This document shows, one piece after another, positions 1 to 7,299 of a stretch of DNA of 13,673 nucleotides (positions within the stretch are counted from its first letter, which is position 1; every line of letters starts with the position of its first letter). The stretch is from contig NZXU01000114.1 of the NCBI GenBank assembly GCA_002698425.1, positions 1 through 13,673 of the forward strand, written 5' to 3'. This DNA is from Ahrensia sp. (GTDB lineage: Bacteria > Pseudomonadota > Alphaproteobacteria > Rhizobiales > Rhizobiaceae). The notes under the pieces are model-generated. The model did not search any database. It saw nothing but the letters and a program-made list of their open reading frames with translations, and was not told the origin of the DNA. A program made the translations under genes and the position numbers.

Positions 1-1
1 C

Positions 2-61
2 CCGGGATACAGGCGCGATGCGGCCACACTGCACTTTTACATCGCGCGCGCGAAGCTGTAA
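2..61 (+). CDS. 3' tail of an unidentified upstream gene (partial)
   Basis: An open frame enters from the left edge and stops with TAA at 59-61, giving a tail that ends ...TLHFYIARAKL. Of its 19 sense codons about 15 end in G or C, as in the certain genes here, whereas the frame starting at base 1 has poor third-position GC; that is the only support for calling it coding. The fragment is too short to name. In related genomes a GT39/ArnT-like membrane glycosyltransferase often sits near the next two genes, but nothing in 19 residues proves that here. Confidence 0.4.
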   Translation, partial: PGYRRDAATLHFYIARAKL

Positions 62-132
62 GAGGATGCCGCTGACGGCGCAGTAGAGACCGCCTCAAAC
101 GCATATCCGCTCACCAACAGACAAGTATCGTC

Positions 133-867
133 ATGGCATCCCCTCTCGTGTCCATCGTCATTCCCTGCCGGAACGAGGCGGAAAACCTCCCGATTCTGCT
201 CGGCGAGATCCGTTCCGTCATGGAAGGGCGCGACTATGAGGTGATCGTGGTCAATGACGGCTCGACCGACGAAACGGCCGAGGTGCTGGCGAAAGAGGCC
301 GCCCTGCCCGGTTTCACGCTGAGGCATCTTCGCCATGACCGCAGCGCGGGCCAGAGCCTAGCCTTGCGGTCGGGCGCATTCGCGGCACATGGCGCCATCG
401 TCGCGACGATCGACGGCGACTGCCAGAACGATCCGCAATATATCCCGGTGCTCGTCGATGCGTTGGTCGCGGCCGGCGAAGACGCCGGGATCGCGGCGGG
501 CCAGCGCCTCAAGCGGCGCGACTCCAAGGCCAAACAACTGGCCTCGCGCTTCGCCAACTCGCTGCGCGGCGCGATCCTGAAGGACAATACGCGCGATTCC
601 GGCTGCGGCCTGAAGGCGGTGAGAACCGAGATCATGCGCCGCCTGCCCTTCTTCAACGGCACGCACCGGTTCCTGCCGGCGCTGGTGATCCAGGAAGGCT
701 ACACGGTGGTGCATTGCGACGTGGTCGACCGGTCTCGGCGGCACGGCAAATCGAATTACGGCATTCTCGACCGCGGATTGCGCGGCGCCCTGGACCTGCT
801 CGGCGTCTGGTGGCTCGGCAAGCGGCGGAAGATCGTGCCGCGGGTAGAGGAAGTGCTCCATGGCTGA
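133..867 (+). CDS. GT2-family glycosyltransferase, DPM/ArnC-like
   Basis: This 244-aa protein is a GT-A fold family 2 glycosyltransferase resembling dolichol-phosphate-mannose synthase and ArnC, enzymes that move a sugar from a nucleotide sugar to a polyprenyl phosphate at the cytoplasmic face of the membrane. The N-terminus reads VSIVIPCRNEAENL (6-19), followed by VVNDGSTDET (39-48), the metal-binding DGD at 94-96, and RHGKSNYG at 203-210, matching the R-x-GxSK/NY motif of DPM-type enzymes. It lacks the two C-terminal transmembrane helices of ArnC, so it may be soluble or peripheral. The ATG at 133 starts directly before the conserved first strand; no clear Shine-Dalgarno precedes it. Its last 8 bp overlap the LAB_N gene, implying translational coupling. 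The donor sugar and acceptor lipid cannot be read from the sequence. Confidence 0.9.
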   Translation: MASPLVSIVIPCRNEAENLPILLGEIRSVMEGRDYEVIVVNDGSTDETAEVLAKEAALPGFTLRHLRHDRSAGQSLALRSGAFAAHGAIVATIDGDCQNDPQYIPVLVDALVAAGEDAGIAAGQRLKRRDSKAKQLASRFANSLRGAILKDNTRDSGCGLKAVRTEIMRRLPFFNGTHRFLPALVIQEGYTVVHCDVVDRSRRHGKSNYGILDRGLRGALDLLGVWWLGKRRKIVPRVEEVLHG

Positions 868-1198
868 GTTTTTCAATCAGCTTCTCGCATGGTTCCACAC
901 CGTCTTCGTCGAATCCTTCGACGGCTGGGTGGTGCTCGGCTTCGTTGCCCAGATCTGCTTTACGATGCGCTTCGTCGTGCAGTGGATCGCGTCGGAGCGC
1001 GCGAAGCGCTCGGTAATGCCGATCGCCTTCTGGTTTTTTTCGCTGGCCGGCGGAAGCCTGCTGCTGATCTACGCCATCCAGCGCAAGGATCCGGTCTTCA
1101 TCGCGGGACAGGGCCTCGGCCTGATCGTCTATGTGCGCAACCTGTGGCTGATCGCAAACGAATACAGGGCGGCCCTGCCGGATCCGGACGCGGAGTGA
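860..1198 (+). CDS. LAB_N-domain (lipid A biosynthesis N-terminal) membrane protein
   Basis: A 112-aa membrane protein consisting of a single LAB_N domain, the module found at the N-terminus of some lipid-A-disaccharide synthases and as free-standing small proteins. Visible hallmarks are RFVVQWIASERAKRSVMP (about 38-55), FWFFSLAGGSLLLIYA (58-73), the DPVFI motif (78-82) and YVRNLW (92-97). Three hydrophobic segments are evident, near 22-42, 55-73 and 80-98. The biochemical role of stand-alone LAB_N proteins is not settled; the genome context (GT2 polyprenyl-phosphate-type transferase directly upstream, overlapping by 8 bp, uronic-acid genes downstream) suggests work in moving or attaching a lipid-linked sugar to lipid A or LPS. 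The ATG at 860 lies inside the preceding gene after a GAGGAAGTG ribosome-binding sequence. Confidence 0.88.
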   Translation: MAEFFNQLLAWFHTVFVESFDGWVVLGFVAQICFTMRFVVQWIASERAKRSVMPIAFWFFSLAGGSLLLIYAIQRKDPVFIAGQGLGLIVYVRNLWLIANEYRAALPDPDAE

Positions 1199-1256
1199 TC
1201 CGCCCGGTTTACGTTAATCCGATCCATGGCTTGCGGCGGCCAAGGATGGTTTGATA

Positions 1257-1298
1257 CTGCGGCGCGAAAGTATTAAGAGACCGACGACCGCGCCGCAG
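1257..1298 (+). repeat. 10-bp perfect inverted repeat in the ugd upstream region
   Basis: CTGCGGCGCG (1257-1266) and CGCGCCGCAG (1289-1298) are exact reverse complements separated by 22 bases that are relatively AT-rich (AAAGTATTAAGAG...). No T-run follows, so it is not a standard intrinsic terminator for the preceding gene. It could be an operator around a promoter (TATTAA at 1271-1276 lies in the spacer, though no well-placed -35 is seen) or a leader hairpin of the ugd mRNA. Function unproven. Confidence 0.45.
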
Positions 1299-1345
1299 CC
1301 GCGATCTTCCTTCGGCGGGACCGTTTCAGCGGGAAAGGACAGGCC

Positions 1346-2692
1346 ATGAAAGTGACGATGATCGGAGCCGGCTATGTCGGACTGGTGTCGGGCGCCTGTT
1401 TCGCCGATTTCGGCCACGAGGTGATCTGTGTCGACCACGATCCCGCCAAGCTTGACGCGCTCAATTCCGGCCGCATCCCGATCTACGAGCCGGGGCTCGA
1501 TGCGCTGGTGGCGAGCAATTTTCAGCAGGGCCGATTGGTCTTTTCCGGCGACCTCGCCTCCGCAGTCGCCTCGGCCGATGTAGTCTTCATCGCCGTCGGC
1601 ACGCCGTCGCGGCGCGGCGACGGCTATGCCGACCTCTCCTATGTCGAACAGGCCGCGCGCGAAATCGCGCGTTCGATGGACGGTTTCACCGTGGTGGTGA
1701 CCAAGTCGACCGTGCCCGTCGGCACCGGCGACGATGTCGAGCGGATCATCCGGGCGGAAAACCCGGAATGCGATTTCGCCGTCGTCTCGAACCCGGAATT
1801 CCTGCGCGAAGGCTCGGCCATCGACGACTTCAAGCGCCCGGACCGGATTGTCATCGGCACGACCGACGAACGCGCCCGCAAGGTGATGCAGGAAATCTAC
1901 CGGCCGCTCTTCCTCAATGCCGCTCCGGTCCTGTTCACCGAGCGCCGGACGGCCGAACTGACCAAATATGCCGGCAATGCGTTCCTCGCGATGAAGGTGA
2001 CCTTCATCAACGAGATCGCCGATTTGTGCGAACGCGTCGGCGCCAATGTGCAGGACGTGGCGCGCGGCATCGGCATGGACGGCCGGATCGGCCCGAAATT
2101 CCTGCATGCGGGTCCCGGCTATGGCGGCTCCTGCTTTCCGAAGGACACGCTGGCTCTGGTCAAGACGGCGCAGGACGCGGAAAGCCCGGTGCGCCTGATC
2201 GAGACCACCGTCGCGATCAACGACCAGCGCAAACGCGCCATGGCGCGCAAGGTGGTGCGCGCCTGCGGCGGTTCGGTGCGCGGCAAGACGATCGGCGTGC
2301 TCGGCCTGACCTTCAAGCAGAACACCGACGACATGCGCGAGGCGCCCTCGCTCAACATCATCCAGGCACTGCAGGACAATGGCGCGACGATCCGGGCCTA
2401 TGACCCGGAAGGCATGGACCAGGCGGCGCAACTGCTCGACAATGTGGCCTTCTGCAAGACCGCCTACGAGACCGCCGAAGAGGCGCATGCGCTGGTGATC
2501 GTGACCGAATGGGATGCGTTCCGTTCGCTCGACCTCGAAAGGCTGCGCAAGACGATGGCCAATCCCGTGCTGGTGGACCTGCGCAACATCTACAACCCGG
2601 CCCAAGTCGAGGCGGCCGGCTTCACCTATGAAAGCATCGGCCGGGGATCGGATGGGTGGATGGTCGACGCTGCAAGCGAAGCGGCCGAATGA
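1346..2692 (+). CDS. ugd: UDP-glucose 6-dehydrogenase
   Basis: The 448-aa product oxidises UDP-glucose with two NAD+ to UDP-glucuronate in the cytoplasm. The Rossmann motif GAGYVGL occupies residues 7-13, [16 protein letters not shown] (85-100) and [11 protein letters not shown] (119-129) are the family's middle motifs, and [11 protein letters not shown] with RPDRIVIG (152-171) belongs to the substrate site. The catalytic lysine is in TELTK-like [13 protein letters not shown] (K207), and the nucleophilic cysteine is C263 in GGSCFPKD. Length and order are complete for the UDP-glucose/GDP-mannose dehydrogenase family. AAAGGACAGG precedes the ATG as ribosome-binding site. The next gene, 31 bp downstream, uses the product, so the two form an obvious pathway operon. 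Confidence 0.97.
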   Translation: MKVTMIGAGYVGLVSGACFADFGHEVICVDHDPAKLDALNSGRIPIYEPGLDALVASNFQQGRLVFSGDLASAVASADVVFIAVGTPSRRGDGYADLSYVEQAAREIARSMDGFTVVVTKSTVPVGTGDDVERIIRAENPECDFAVVSNPEFLREGSAIDDFKRPDRIVIGTTDERARKVMQEIYRPLFLNAAPVLFTERRTAELTKYAGNAFLAMKVTFINEIADLCERVGANVQDVARGIGMDGRIGPKFLHAGPGYGGSCFPKDTLALVKTAQDAESPVRLIETTVAINDQRKRAMARKVVRACGGSVRGKTIGVLGLTFKQNTDDMREAPSLNIIQALQDNGATIRAYDPEGMDQAAQLLDNVAFCKTAYETAEEAHALVIVTEWDAFRSLDLERLRKTMANPVLVDLRNIYNPAQVEAAGFTYESIGRGSDGWMVDAASEAAE

Positions 2693-2723
2693 TCCTGCGC
2701 CTGCCCGTCGACCGCTGTCCGAC

Positions 2724-3749
2724 ATGAAGATCCTCGTCACCGGGGTTGCCGGCTTTATCGGTTTTCATGTCGCCAAGCGCCTGCTGGAACGCGGCGACAC
2801 CGTCATCGGCATCGATTGCGTGAACGATTATTACGACCCGGCGCTGAAGGAAGCGCGGCTCGCTCACCTCGAGGAACAGTCCCGGAAGTCCAATACGGCC
2901 GGCTACCGCTTCATTCGAAGCGATATCGTCGACACGGCTCTGGTCGACCGCTGCTTCGCCGACGAGCGGCCGGACCGGGTCATCCATCTCGCGGCGCAGG
3001 CGGGCGTGCGCTATTCGCTCGAAAACCCGATGAGCTATGTGCAGACCAATGTCGTCGGTTTCGCCAACATGCTCGAAGCGTGCCGGCACAATGGCGTGCA
3101 GCATCTGACCTATGCGTCGACCTCGTCGGTCTATGGCGCGAACACGCATATGCCCTATAGCGAGCATGACGGCGCGTCCCACCCGCTGCAGCTCTATGCG
3201 GCGACCAAGCGGTCCAATGAGTTGATGGCGCATTCCTACAGCCATCTCTTCGCTTTACCGACGACGGGATTGCGGTTCTTCACCGTCTACGGCCCCTGGG
3301 GCCGGCCGGACATGGCGCCGATGAAATTCGCCCGGGCGATCTTCGCGGGCGAGCCCATCGACCTCTACAACAATGGCGATCATTCGCGCGATTTCACCTA
3401 TGTCGACGATATCGTCGACGGGGTGATCGCCGCGAACGACCGGATTGCGGAGGCGGATCCGGACTGGGACAGCGACGCCGCCGACCCCGCCTCGTCGAAC
3501 GCGCCCTACCGGATCTACAATATCGGCAATTCGACGCCGGTGCGGCTGCTCGACTTCATCGCCGCGCTGGAAAACGCCATCGGACGCCCGGCGGAGCGGC
3601 GCATGCTGCCGGCGCAGCCCGGCGACACCCATGCGACCTGGGCCGACGTTTCGCTGCTGCGGGATGCGGTCGGCTATGAGCCGAAAGTGCCTGTCGCGGA
3701 GGGTGTCAGACGCTTCGTGGAATGGTACAGGGAGTACCATCGGATTTGA
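2724..3749 (+). CDS. lpsL: UDP-glucuronate 4-epimerase
   Basis: A 341-aa short-chain dehydrogenase-type epimerase that interconverts UDP-glucuronate and UDP-galacturonate, the family of rhizobial LpsL and CapI. The start at 2724 puts [17 protein letters not shown] at the N-terminus, with NAD-binding G7xxG10xxG13; the open frame continues upstream but overlaps ugd. Other landmarks are [17 protein letters not shown] (30-46), [12 protein letters not shown] (88-99), the catalytic serine region ASTSSVYG (131-138), YAATK with Y158 and K162, and [16 protein letters not shown] (184-199), the last typical of UDP-uronate epimerases. No strong ribosome-binding site is seen, so translational coupling to ugd, 31 bp upstream, is likely. 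The gene symbol follows the rhizobial homologue; specificity is inferred from motifs and the ugd neighbour. Confidence 0.92.
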   Translation: MKILVTGVAGFIGFHVAKRLLERGDTVIGIDCVNDYYDPALKEARLAHLEEQSRKSNTAGYRFIRSDIVDTALVDRCFADERPDRVIHLAAQAGVRYSLENPMSYVQTNVVGFANMLEACRHNGVQHLTYASTSSVYGANTHMPYSEHDGASHPLQLYAATKRSNELMAHSYSHLFALPTTGLRFFTVYGPWGRPDMAPMKFARAIFAGEPIDLYNNGDHSRDFTYVDDIVDGVIAANDRIAEADPDWDSDAADPASSNAPYRIYNIGNSTPVRLLDFIAALENAIGRPAERRMLPAQPGDTHATWADVSLLRDAVGYEPKVPVAEGVRRFVEWYREYHRI

Positions 3750-3789
3750 CGCACGATCCGGCGGCGCCGCCGGTTCCCGGAACACGGAA

Positions 3790-4605
3790 ATGGGTCTTTC
3801 AACCAAGAGAAAACTGGCCTGCTTCCTGCCTCAGGTCTTCAAGCCCGAGGGAACGGCCAGGGTCGTCCGTCTCGGCAGCGACAACAAGGGTGGGCATGTC
3901 GTGGCCGCCGACGCCGTGGCGAGCACGCGCAACCTCCTGTCGCTGGGGCTGGCCCCCAATTTCGACTTCGAGATCGATTTCGCGGCCATGGCGCCGCTCA
4001 AGCACCTGCATGGTTACGACCCGGCCATCGATGGAGAGGCCATCAGACGCGCGCGGCGGCGCGCCCTGATCCCCTTTTTCGGCAGCAGCGCACAGCGGCG
4101 CAGGGCGCTGGCGCGATACCGCGACTACACGGCGTTGTTTGCCGACAAGGGCGCGGGCTTCGCTCACCACCGGCAGGCGGTGGGGCTCGACGAGGGCATG
4201 ATCGGGCTGGACGAGGCAATCGCGGCGCTTCAGTCCGAACCCGGCCAGACCTTCATCAAATGCGATATCGGCGGCAGCGAATATGACATGCTCGACGTCA
4301 TCATCGAGAACAACGCCCTGCTGTCCGGCATCGCGCTGGTGCTGCATCACGTTCCCGCCCATATGCAGGAGATCAAGGTATTCCTGATGGCGATGCGGGA
4401 GTTCATGGCGCTCGACAACATGACCGCGGACAACATCGCCGGGCTCGACCGGGACAATGTGCCGATGAGCGTCGCGCTTTCGATGTCTGCGAAATCGAGC
4501 GAGGATCTGCAGATCCCGATCGCCGGCGCGACGACGCGCTACCAGATCCTCAACGAGCCGAACGACCCCGGCAAGATCGAACTGGAAATCTTTTATGTCA
4601 GCTGA
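3790..4605 (+). CDS. FkbM-like methyltransferase-family protein
   Basis: A 271-aa protein resembling the FkbM-related proteins common in polysaccharide clusters. Matching blocks are VRLGSDNKGGHVV (26-38, family pattern R-x-G-x-x-x-DGGYV), LLSLGLAPNFDFEIDFA (49-65, SAM-binding region), LHGYDPAI (73-80) and FIKCDIGGSEYDML (155-168), where the family usually has KxDIEGxE. The usual acidic residue of the later 'E-x-H' strand is also replaced (IALVLHHV, 181-188). These changes fall where catalytic or SAM-binding residues are expected, so activity may differ or be lost. The ATG at 3790 begins 40 bp after the epimerase stop, in the same probable operon; an O-methyltransferase acting on a surface uronic acid glycan is a reasonable inference, not a demonstrated role. 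Its 3' end overlaps the convergent Lrp gene by 13 bp. Confidence 0.7.
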   Translation: MGLSTKRKLACFLPQVFKPEGTARVVRLGSDNKGGHVVAADAVASTRNLLSLGLAPNFDFEIDFAAMAPLKHLHGYDPAIDGEAIRRARRRALIPFFGSSAQRRRALARYRDYTALFADKGAGFAHHRQAVGLDEGMIGLDEAIAALQSEPGQTFIKCDIGGSEYDMLDVIIENNALLSGIALVLHHVPAHMQEIKVFLMAMREFMALDNMTADNIAGLDRDNVPMSVALSMSAKSSEDLQIPIAGATTRYQILNEPNDPGKIELEIFYVS

Positions 4606-5108
4606 TCGGGACCGTCCGGAACCGCCGATCCATCGGATGGAAAGGCGATCAGCCCCTCGTCCTTGACCTTGCGGATGGTCAGCGCGGAGCGGACCGTGTC
4701 GACGTTTTCCGTCGCGGTCAGGTCTTCGAGGACGAAGGTCTGGAAGGTTCGGAAATCGGGCGCGACGCAATGGAGCAGGAAGTCGCTTTCTCCGGAGACC
4801 ATCCACGCCTCGCGCACCAGAGGCCAATTCGCCGTCAATGCCGCGAACGCCTTCAGTTCGGGGTCGGACTGGTGATGCAGGCCGACCAGGCAGAAGGCGA
4901 CGATCTCCTGTCCGAGCTTGCCGGTGTCGAGGATCGCGCGATAACCGGAGATGACGCCCAGCTCCTCGAGCCGGCGAACGCGGCGCAGGCAGGGCGGCGC
5001 CGAAATGCCGACCCGGCTTGCCAGTTCGACATTGGTCATGCGGCCATCGTCCTGCAATTCGCGCAGGATCGCAAAATCGATGGAATCGAGGTCGATGGCG
5101 TCTTTCAT
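4593..5108 (-). CDS. Lrp/AsnC-family transcriptional regulator
   Basis: A 171-aa DNA-binding regulator. The N-terminus LDSIDFAILRELQDDGRMTNVELASRVGISAPPCLRRVRRLEELGVI contains the AsnC-type helix-turn-helix (roughly 21-50), and residues 65-150 form the RAM ligand-binding domain with the GESDFLLH motif (106-113). The start at 5108 (MKDAIDLDSIDF) gives the usual Lrp length; an in-frame ATG at 5132 would add 8 residues, and neither has a strong ribosome-binding site. It is transcribed divergently from trxB across a 181-bp gap, an arrangement conserved in rhizobia, and probably regulates itself and possibly trxB. Amino-acid effectors are usual for the family; the ligand here is unknown. Confidence 0.92.
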   Translation of the reverse strand: MKDAIDLDSIDFAILRELQDDGRMTNVELASRVGISAPPCLRRVRRLEELGVISGYRAILDTGKLGQEIVAFCLVGLHHQSDPELKAFAALTANWPLVREAWMVSGESDFLLHCVAPDFRTFQTFVLEDLTATENVDTVRSALTIRKVKDEGLIAFPSDGSAVPDGPDQLT

Positions 5109-5198
5109 GGCAAAACGCTTATTGCCTGCCATGCGCAGCCGCAACAAAAATGGGAATAAACCCATCTTTCGCGGTCCGGGAATGCAACCTTCGCGGCG

Positions 5199-5216
5199 CG
5201 CAGGCTTGCGCCTGCG
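5199..5216. repeat. 7-bp inverted repeat in the Lrp/trxB divergent region
   Basis: CGCAGGC and GCCTGCG flank the tetranucleotide TTGC, forming a compact GC-rich hairpin between the two divergent genes. It could be part of an operator for the Lrp-like regulator or a remnant of a dispersed intergenic palindromic repeat. There is no T-run, so it is not an intrinsic terminator. Confidence 0.35.
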
Positions 5217-5289
5217 ATGGATCGCACCTTAATAACGCCAAGGATTTGCGGATGCGCGGACCTTGTTTCCGCAGTATTGAGGTAGGACC

Positions 5290-6267
5290 ATGACCGAAAC
5301 CAAACACAGCCCGGTGCTGATCATCGGATCCGGCCCCGCCGGCTACACGGCCGGCATCTACACGGCGCGCGCCATGCTCAAGCCGATGCTCGTCGCCGGC
5401 ATGGAACAGGGCGGCCAGCTGATGATCACCACCGAAGTGGAAAACTATCCCGGCTATGCCGAGCCGGTGATGGGCCCGTGGATGATGGAGCAGATGCTGG
5501 AGCAGGCAAAGAATGTCGGCACCGATGTCATCAACGACGTCATCACGGAAGTCGATCTCGACGCGCGGCCCTTCCGCGCCGTCGGCGACAGCGGCACGGT
5601 CTATACCGGCGACGCGCTGATCATCGCCACCGGCGCGCAGGCTAAGTGGCTCGGCATCGAGAGCGAGAAGATCTATATGGGTTACGGCGTCTCGGCCTGC
5701 GCGACCTGCGACGGCTTCTTCTATCGCGGCAAGGACGTGGTCGTGGTCGGCGGCGGCAACTCGGCCGTCGAAGAAGCGCTCTACCTGGCCAATCTCGCCA
5801 AGACGGTGACGCTGGTGCACCGGCGCGACGAACTGCGCTCGGAGAAGATCCTGCAGGAACGCCTGTTCGCCAAGGAAAACGTCAACATCCTGTGGGACAC
5901 GGTAATCGACGAGATCCTCGGCGCGAAGAACAATCCCGCCCTGCCCGCGGCCGTGAACGGCGTGCGGCTGAAGAACATCAAGTCCGGCGAGACCACGGAA
6001 ATGCCGATCGACGGCGTCTTCGTCGCCATCGGCCACGCGCCGGCGGTGTCGCTGTTCGAGGGCCGTCTGAAGCAGAAGCCGAACGGCTATCTGTGGACCG
6101 CGCCCGATTCCACCGCGACCAACATTCCCGGCGTCTTCGCGGCGGGGGATGTGACCGACGACATATACCGCCAGGCGGTGACGGCGGCAGGCTTGGGCTG
6201 CATGGCCGCGCTGGAAGCGGAAAAGTACCTGGCGGCCCAGGAAACGGAGCTGCAGGCAGCCGAATAG
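5290..6267 (+). CDS. trxB: Thioredoxin-disulfide reductase
   Basis: The 325-aa flavoprotein passes electrons from NADPH through FAD and a cysteine pair to thioredoxin. The FAD-binding GSGPAG is at 13-18, the redox-active CATC at 137-140 followed by DG, the NADPH-binding GGGNSA at 154-159 with HRRD at 177-180, and the C-terminal FAD motif GVFAAGDVTD at 281-290. Size and order match low-molecular-weight bacterial TrxB exactly. GAGGTAGGA lies just ahead of the ATG. LysR follows after 28 bp, so the two are probably co-transcribed, and the Lrp-like gene diverges upstream; a role in redox homeostasis next to an LsrB-type regulator fits what is known in rhizobia. Confidence 0.97.
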   Translation: MTETKHSPVLIIGSGPAGYTAGIYTARAMLKPMLVAGMEQGGQLMITTEVENYPGYAEPVMGPWMMEQMLEQAKNVGTDVINDVITEVDLDARPFRAVGDSGTVYTGDALIIATGAQAKWLGIESEKIYMGYGVSACATCDGFFYRGKDVVVVGGGNSAVEEALYLANLAKTVTLVHRRDELRSEKILQERLFAKENVNILWDTVIDEILGAKNNPALPAAVNGVRLKNIKSGETTEMPIDGVFVAIGHAPAVSLFEGRLKQKPNGYLWTAPDSTATNIPGVFAAGDVTDDIYRQAVTAAGLGCMAALEAEKYLAAQETELQAAE

Positions 6268-6295
6268 GCCTCAGCTCGACCCGAGGGGGAGAAGA

Positions 6296-7192
6296 ATGCC
6301 GCTCGACTGGGACAAGCTGCGCGTTTTCCACGCGGCAGCGGAAGCAGGCTCATTCACGCATGCCGGCGAAACGCTGCACATGTCGCAGTCGGCTGTCAGC
6401 CGGCAGGTTTCGGCGCTGGAGCACGAAGTCGGCGTCGCGCTGTTCAACCGCCATGCGCGCGGCCTCGTGCTGACCGAACAGGGCGAATTGCTGTTCCGCA
6501 CGGCCAATGACGTCTTCGTCAAGCTGGAAACGGTGCGCGCGCAGCTCTCGGAATCGACCGAACGGCCCTCGGGACAGTTGCGCGTGACGACGACGGTCGG
6601 TCTCGGCTCGGGCTGGCTGACCTACCGCGTGCAGGATTTCCTGGAACTCTATCCCGAAATCCAGCTGCACCTGATGCTGTCGAACGAGGAACTCGACCTC
6701 AACATGCGGCAGGCCGATTGCGCGATCCGGCTGCGGCAGCCGTCGCAGCCCGACCTGATCCAGCGCAAGCTGTTCACGGTGCATTTCCATGTCTACGCCT
6801 CGCCGGCCTATGTGAACAAATATGGCCGGCCGGAATCGGCGGAAGATCTCGACAATCACCGCATCATCGGCTTCGGCGAGCCGGCGCCCGCCTATCTGAT
6901 GGAGATGCGCTCGTTCCTGACGCTCGGCCGTCCGATCACCGAACCGCGCGTGCCGGTGCTCGAAATCAACTCGATCATGTCGATCAAGCGCGCCGTCCAG
7001 CGCGGAATCGGCATCGCCATGCTGCCCGATTACGCCGTCGAACCGGATGCCGGGCTCGTGCAGTTGCTGGTCAACACGGAACTGCCGACCTTCGATACCT
7101 ATTTCGTCTATCCGGAAGCCATGCGGAACAGCGCCAAACTTCAGGCGTTTCGCGACTTCCTGATTTCGAAGTCGCGCAGTTGGTCCTATTGA
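6296..7192 (+). CDS. LysR-family regulator, VtlR/LsrB type
   Basis: A 298-aa LysR-type regulator with an N-terminal winged helix-turn-helix (AGSFTHAGETLHMSQSAVSR, 17-36, then LFNRHARGLVLTEQGE) and a C-terminal periplasmic-binding-like effector domain starting near residue 90 (LRVTTTVGLGSGWL). Its position directly behind trxB, with an Lrp gene divergent on the other side, matches what I recall of LsrB of Sinorhizobium and VtlR of Brucella/Agrobacterium, regulators tied to oxidative stress, envelope properties and sRNA transcription; orthology is inferred from synteny and overall likeness, so no symbol is assigned. CGAGGGGGAGAAG is a good ribosome-binding site. Two T-N11-A LysR boxes and an sRNA promoter begin 24-50 bp past its stop codon, making that RNA the prime candidate target. 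Confidence 0.9.
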   Translation: MPLDWDKLRVFHAAAEAGSFTHAGETLHMSQSAVSRQVSALEHEVGVALFNRHARGLVLTEQGELLFRTANDVFVKLETVRAQLSESTERPSGQLRVTTTVGLGSGWLTYRVQDFLELYPEIQLHLMLSNEELDLNMRQADCAIRLRQPSQPDLIQRKLFTVHFHVYASPAYVNKYGRPESAEDLDNHRIIGFGEPAPAYLMEMRSFLTLGRPITEPRVPVLEINSIMSIKRAVQRGIGIAMLPDYAVEPDAGLVQLLVNTELPTFDTYFVYPEAMRNSAKLQAFRDFLISKSRSWSY

Positions 7193-7211
7193 GTCTCACA
7201 GGGTGCGACAA

Positions 7212-7256
7212 ATGCGCTCGCGAGCTATGCGCTCAGCGCATATGTGCATTGCACAA
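7212..7256 (+). promoter_or_regulatory. Palindrome array with two LysR-type T-N11-A boxes
   Basis: Three 15-bp units follow each other: ATGCGCTC at 7212 and again at 7227, then ATGTGCAT at 7242. Superposed are three dyads: GCTCGCGAGC (7216-7225), TATGCGCTCAGCGCATA (7226-7242, one-base centre) and TGTGCATTGCACA (7243-7255). The second contains TGCGCTCAGCGCA (7228-7240) and the third is itself TGTGCATTGCACA; both fit T-N11-A with internal symmetry, the LysR signature. Their centres lie about 66 and 51 bases upstream of the predicted sRNA start, where LysR activators usually bind. Binding by the adjacent LysR protein is inferred. Confidence 0.65.
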
Positions 7257-7263
7257 TAATCAA

Positions 7264-7292
7264 TTGAAAATTTATCGGATGGTCAGCATATT
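7264..7292 (+). promoter_or_regulatory. Predicted sigma70-type promoter of the sRNA
   Basis: TTGAAA (7264-7269) and CATATT (7287-7292) are separated by 17 bases and would start transcription near 7299-7301. An alternative -10, TCTAAT at 7292-7297, would shift the start to about 7304 but has poor spacing to TTGAAA. The weak -10 is compatible with an activator-dependent promoter, and LysR boxes lie immediately upstream. Confidence 0.55.
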
Positions 7293-7299
7293 CTAATCA

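Noticed and set aside
1252..1276. sigma70 promoter TTGATA/TATTAA for ugd
   Set aside because: Spacing is only 13-14 bp, too short for a usual promoter.
1214..2740. 508-codon open frame on the minus strand opposite ugd
   Set aside because: Mirror of the high-GC ugd gene; its translation is rich in H, R, D and G without family motifs, whereas the plus strand encodes a complete dehydrogenase.
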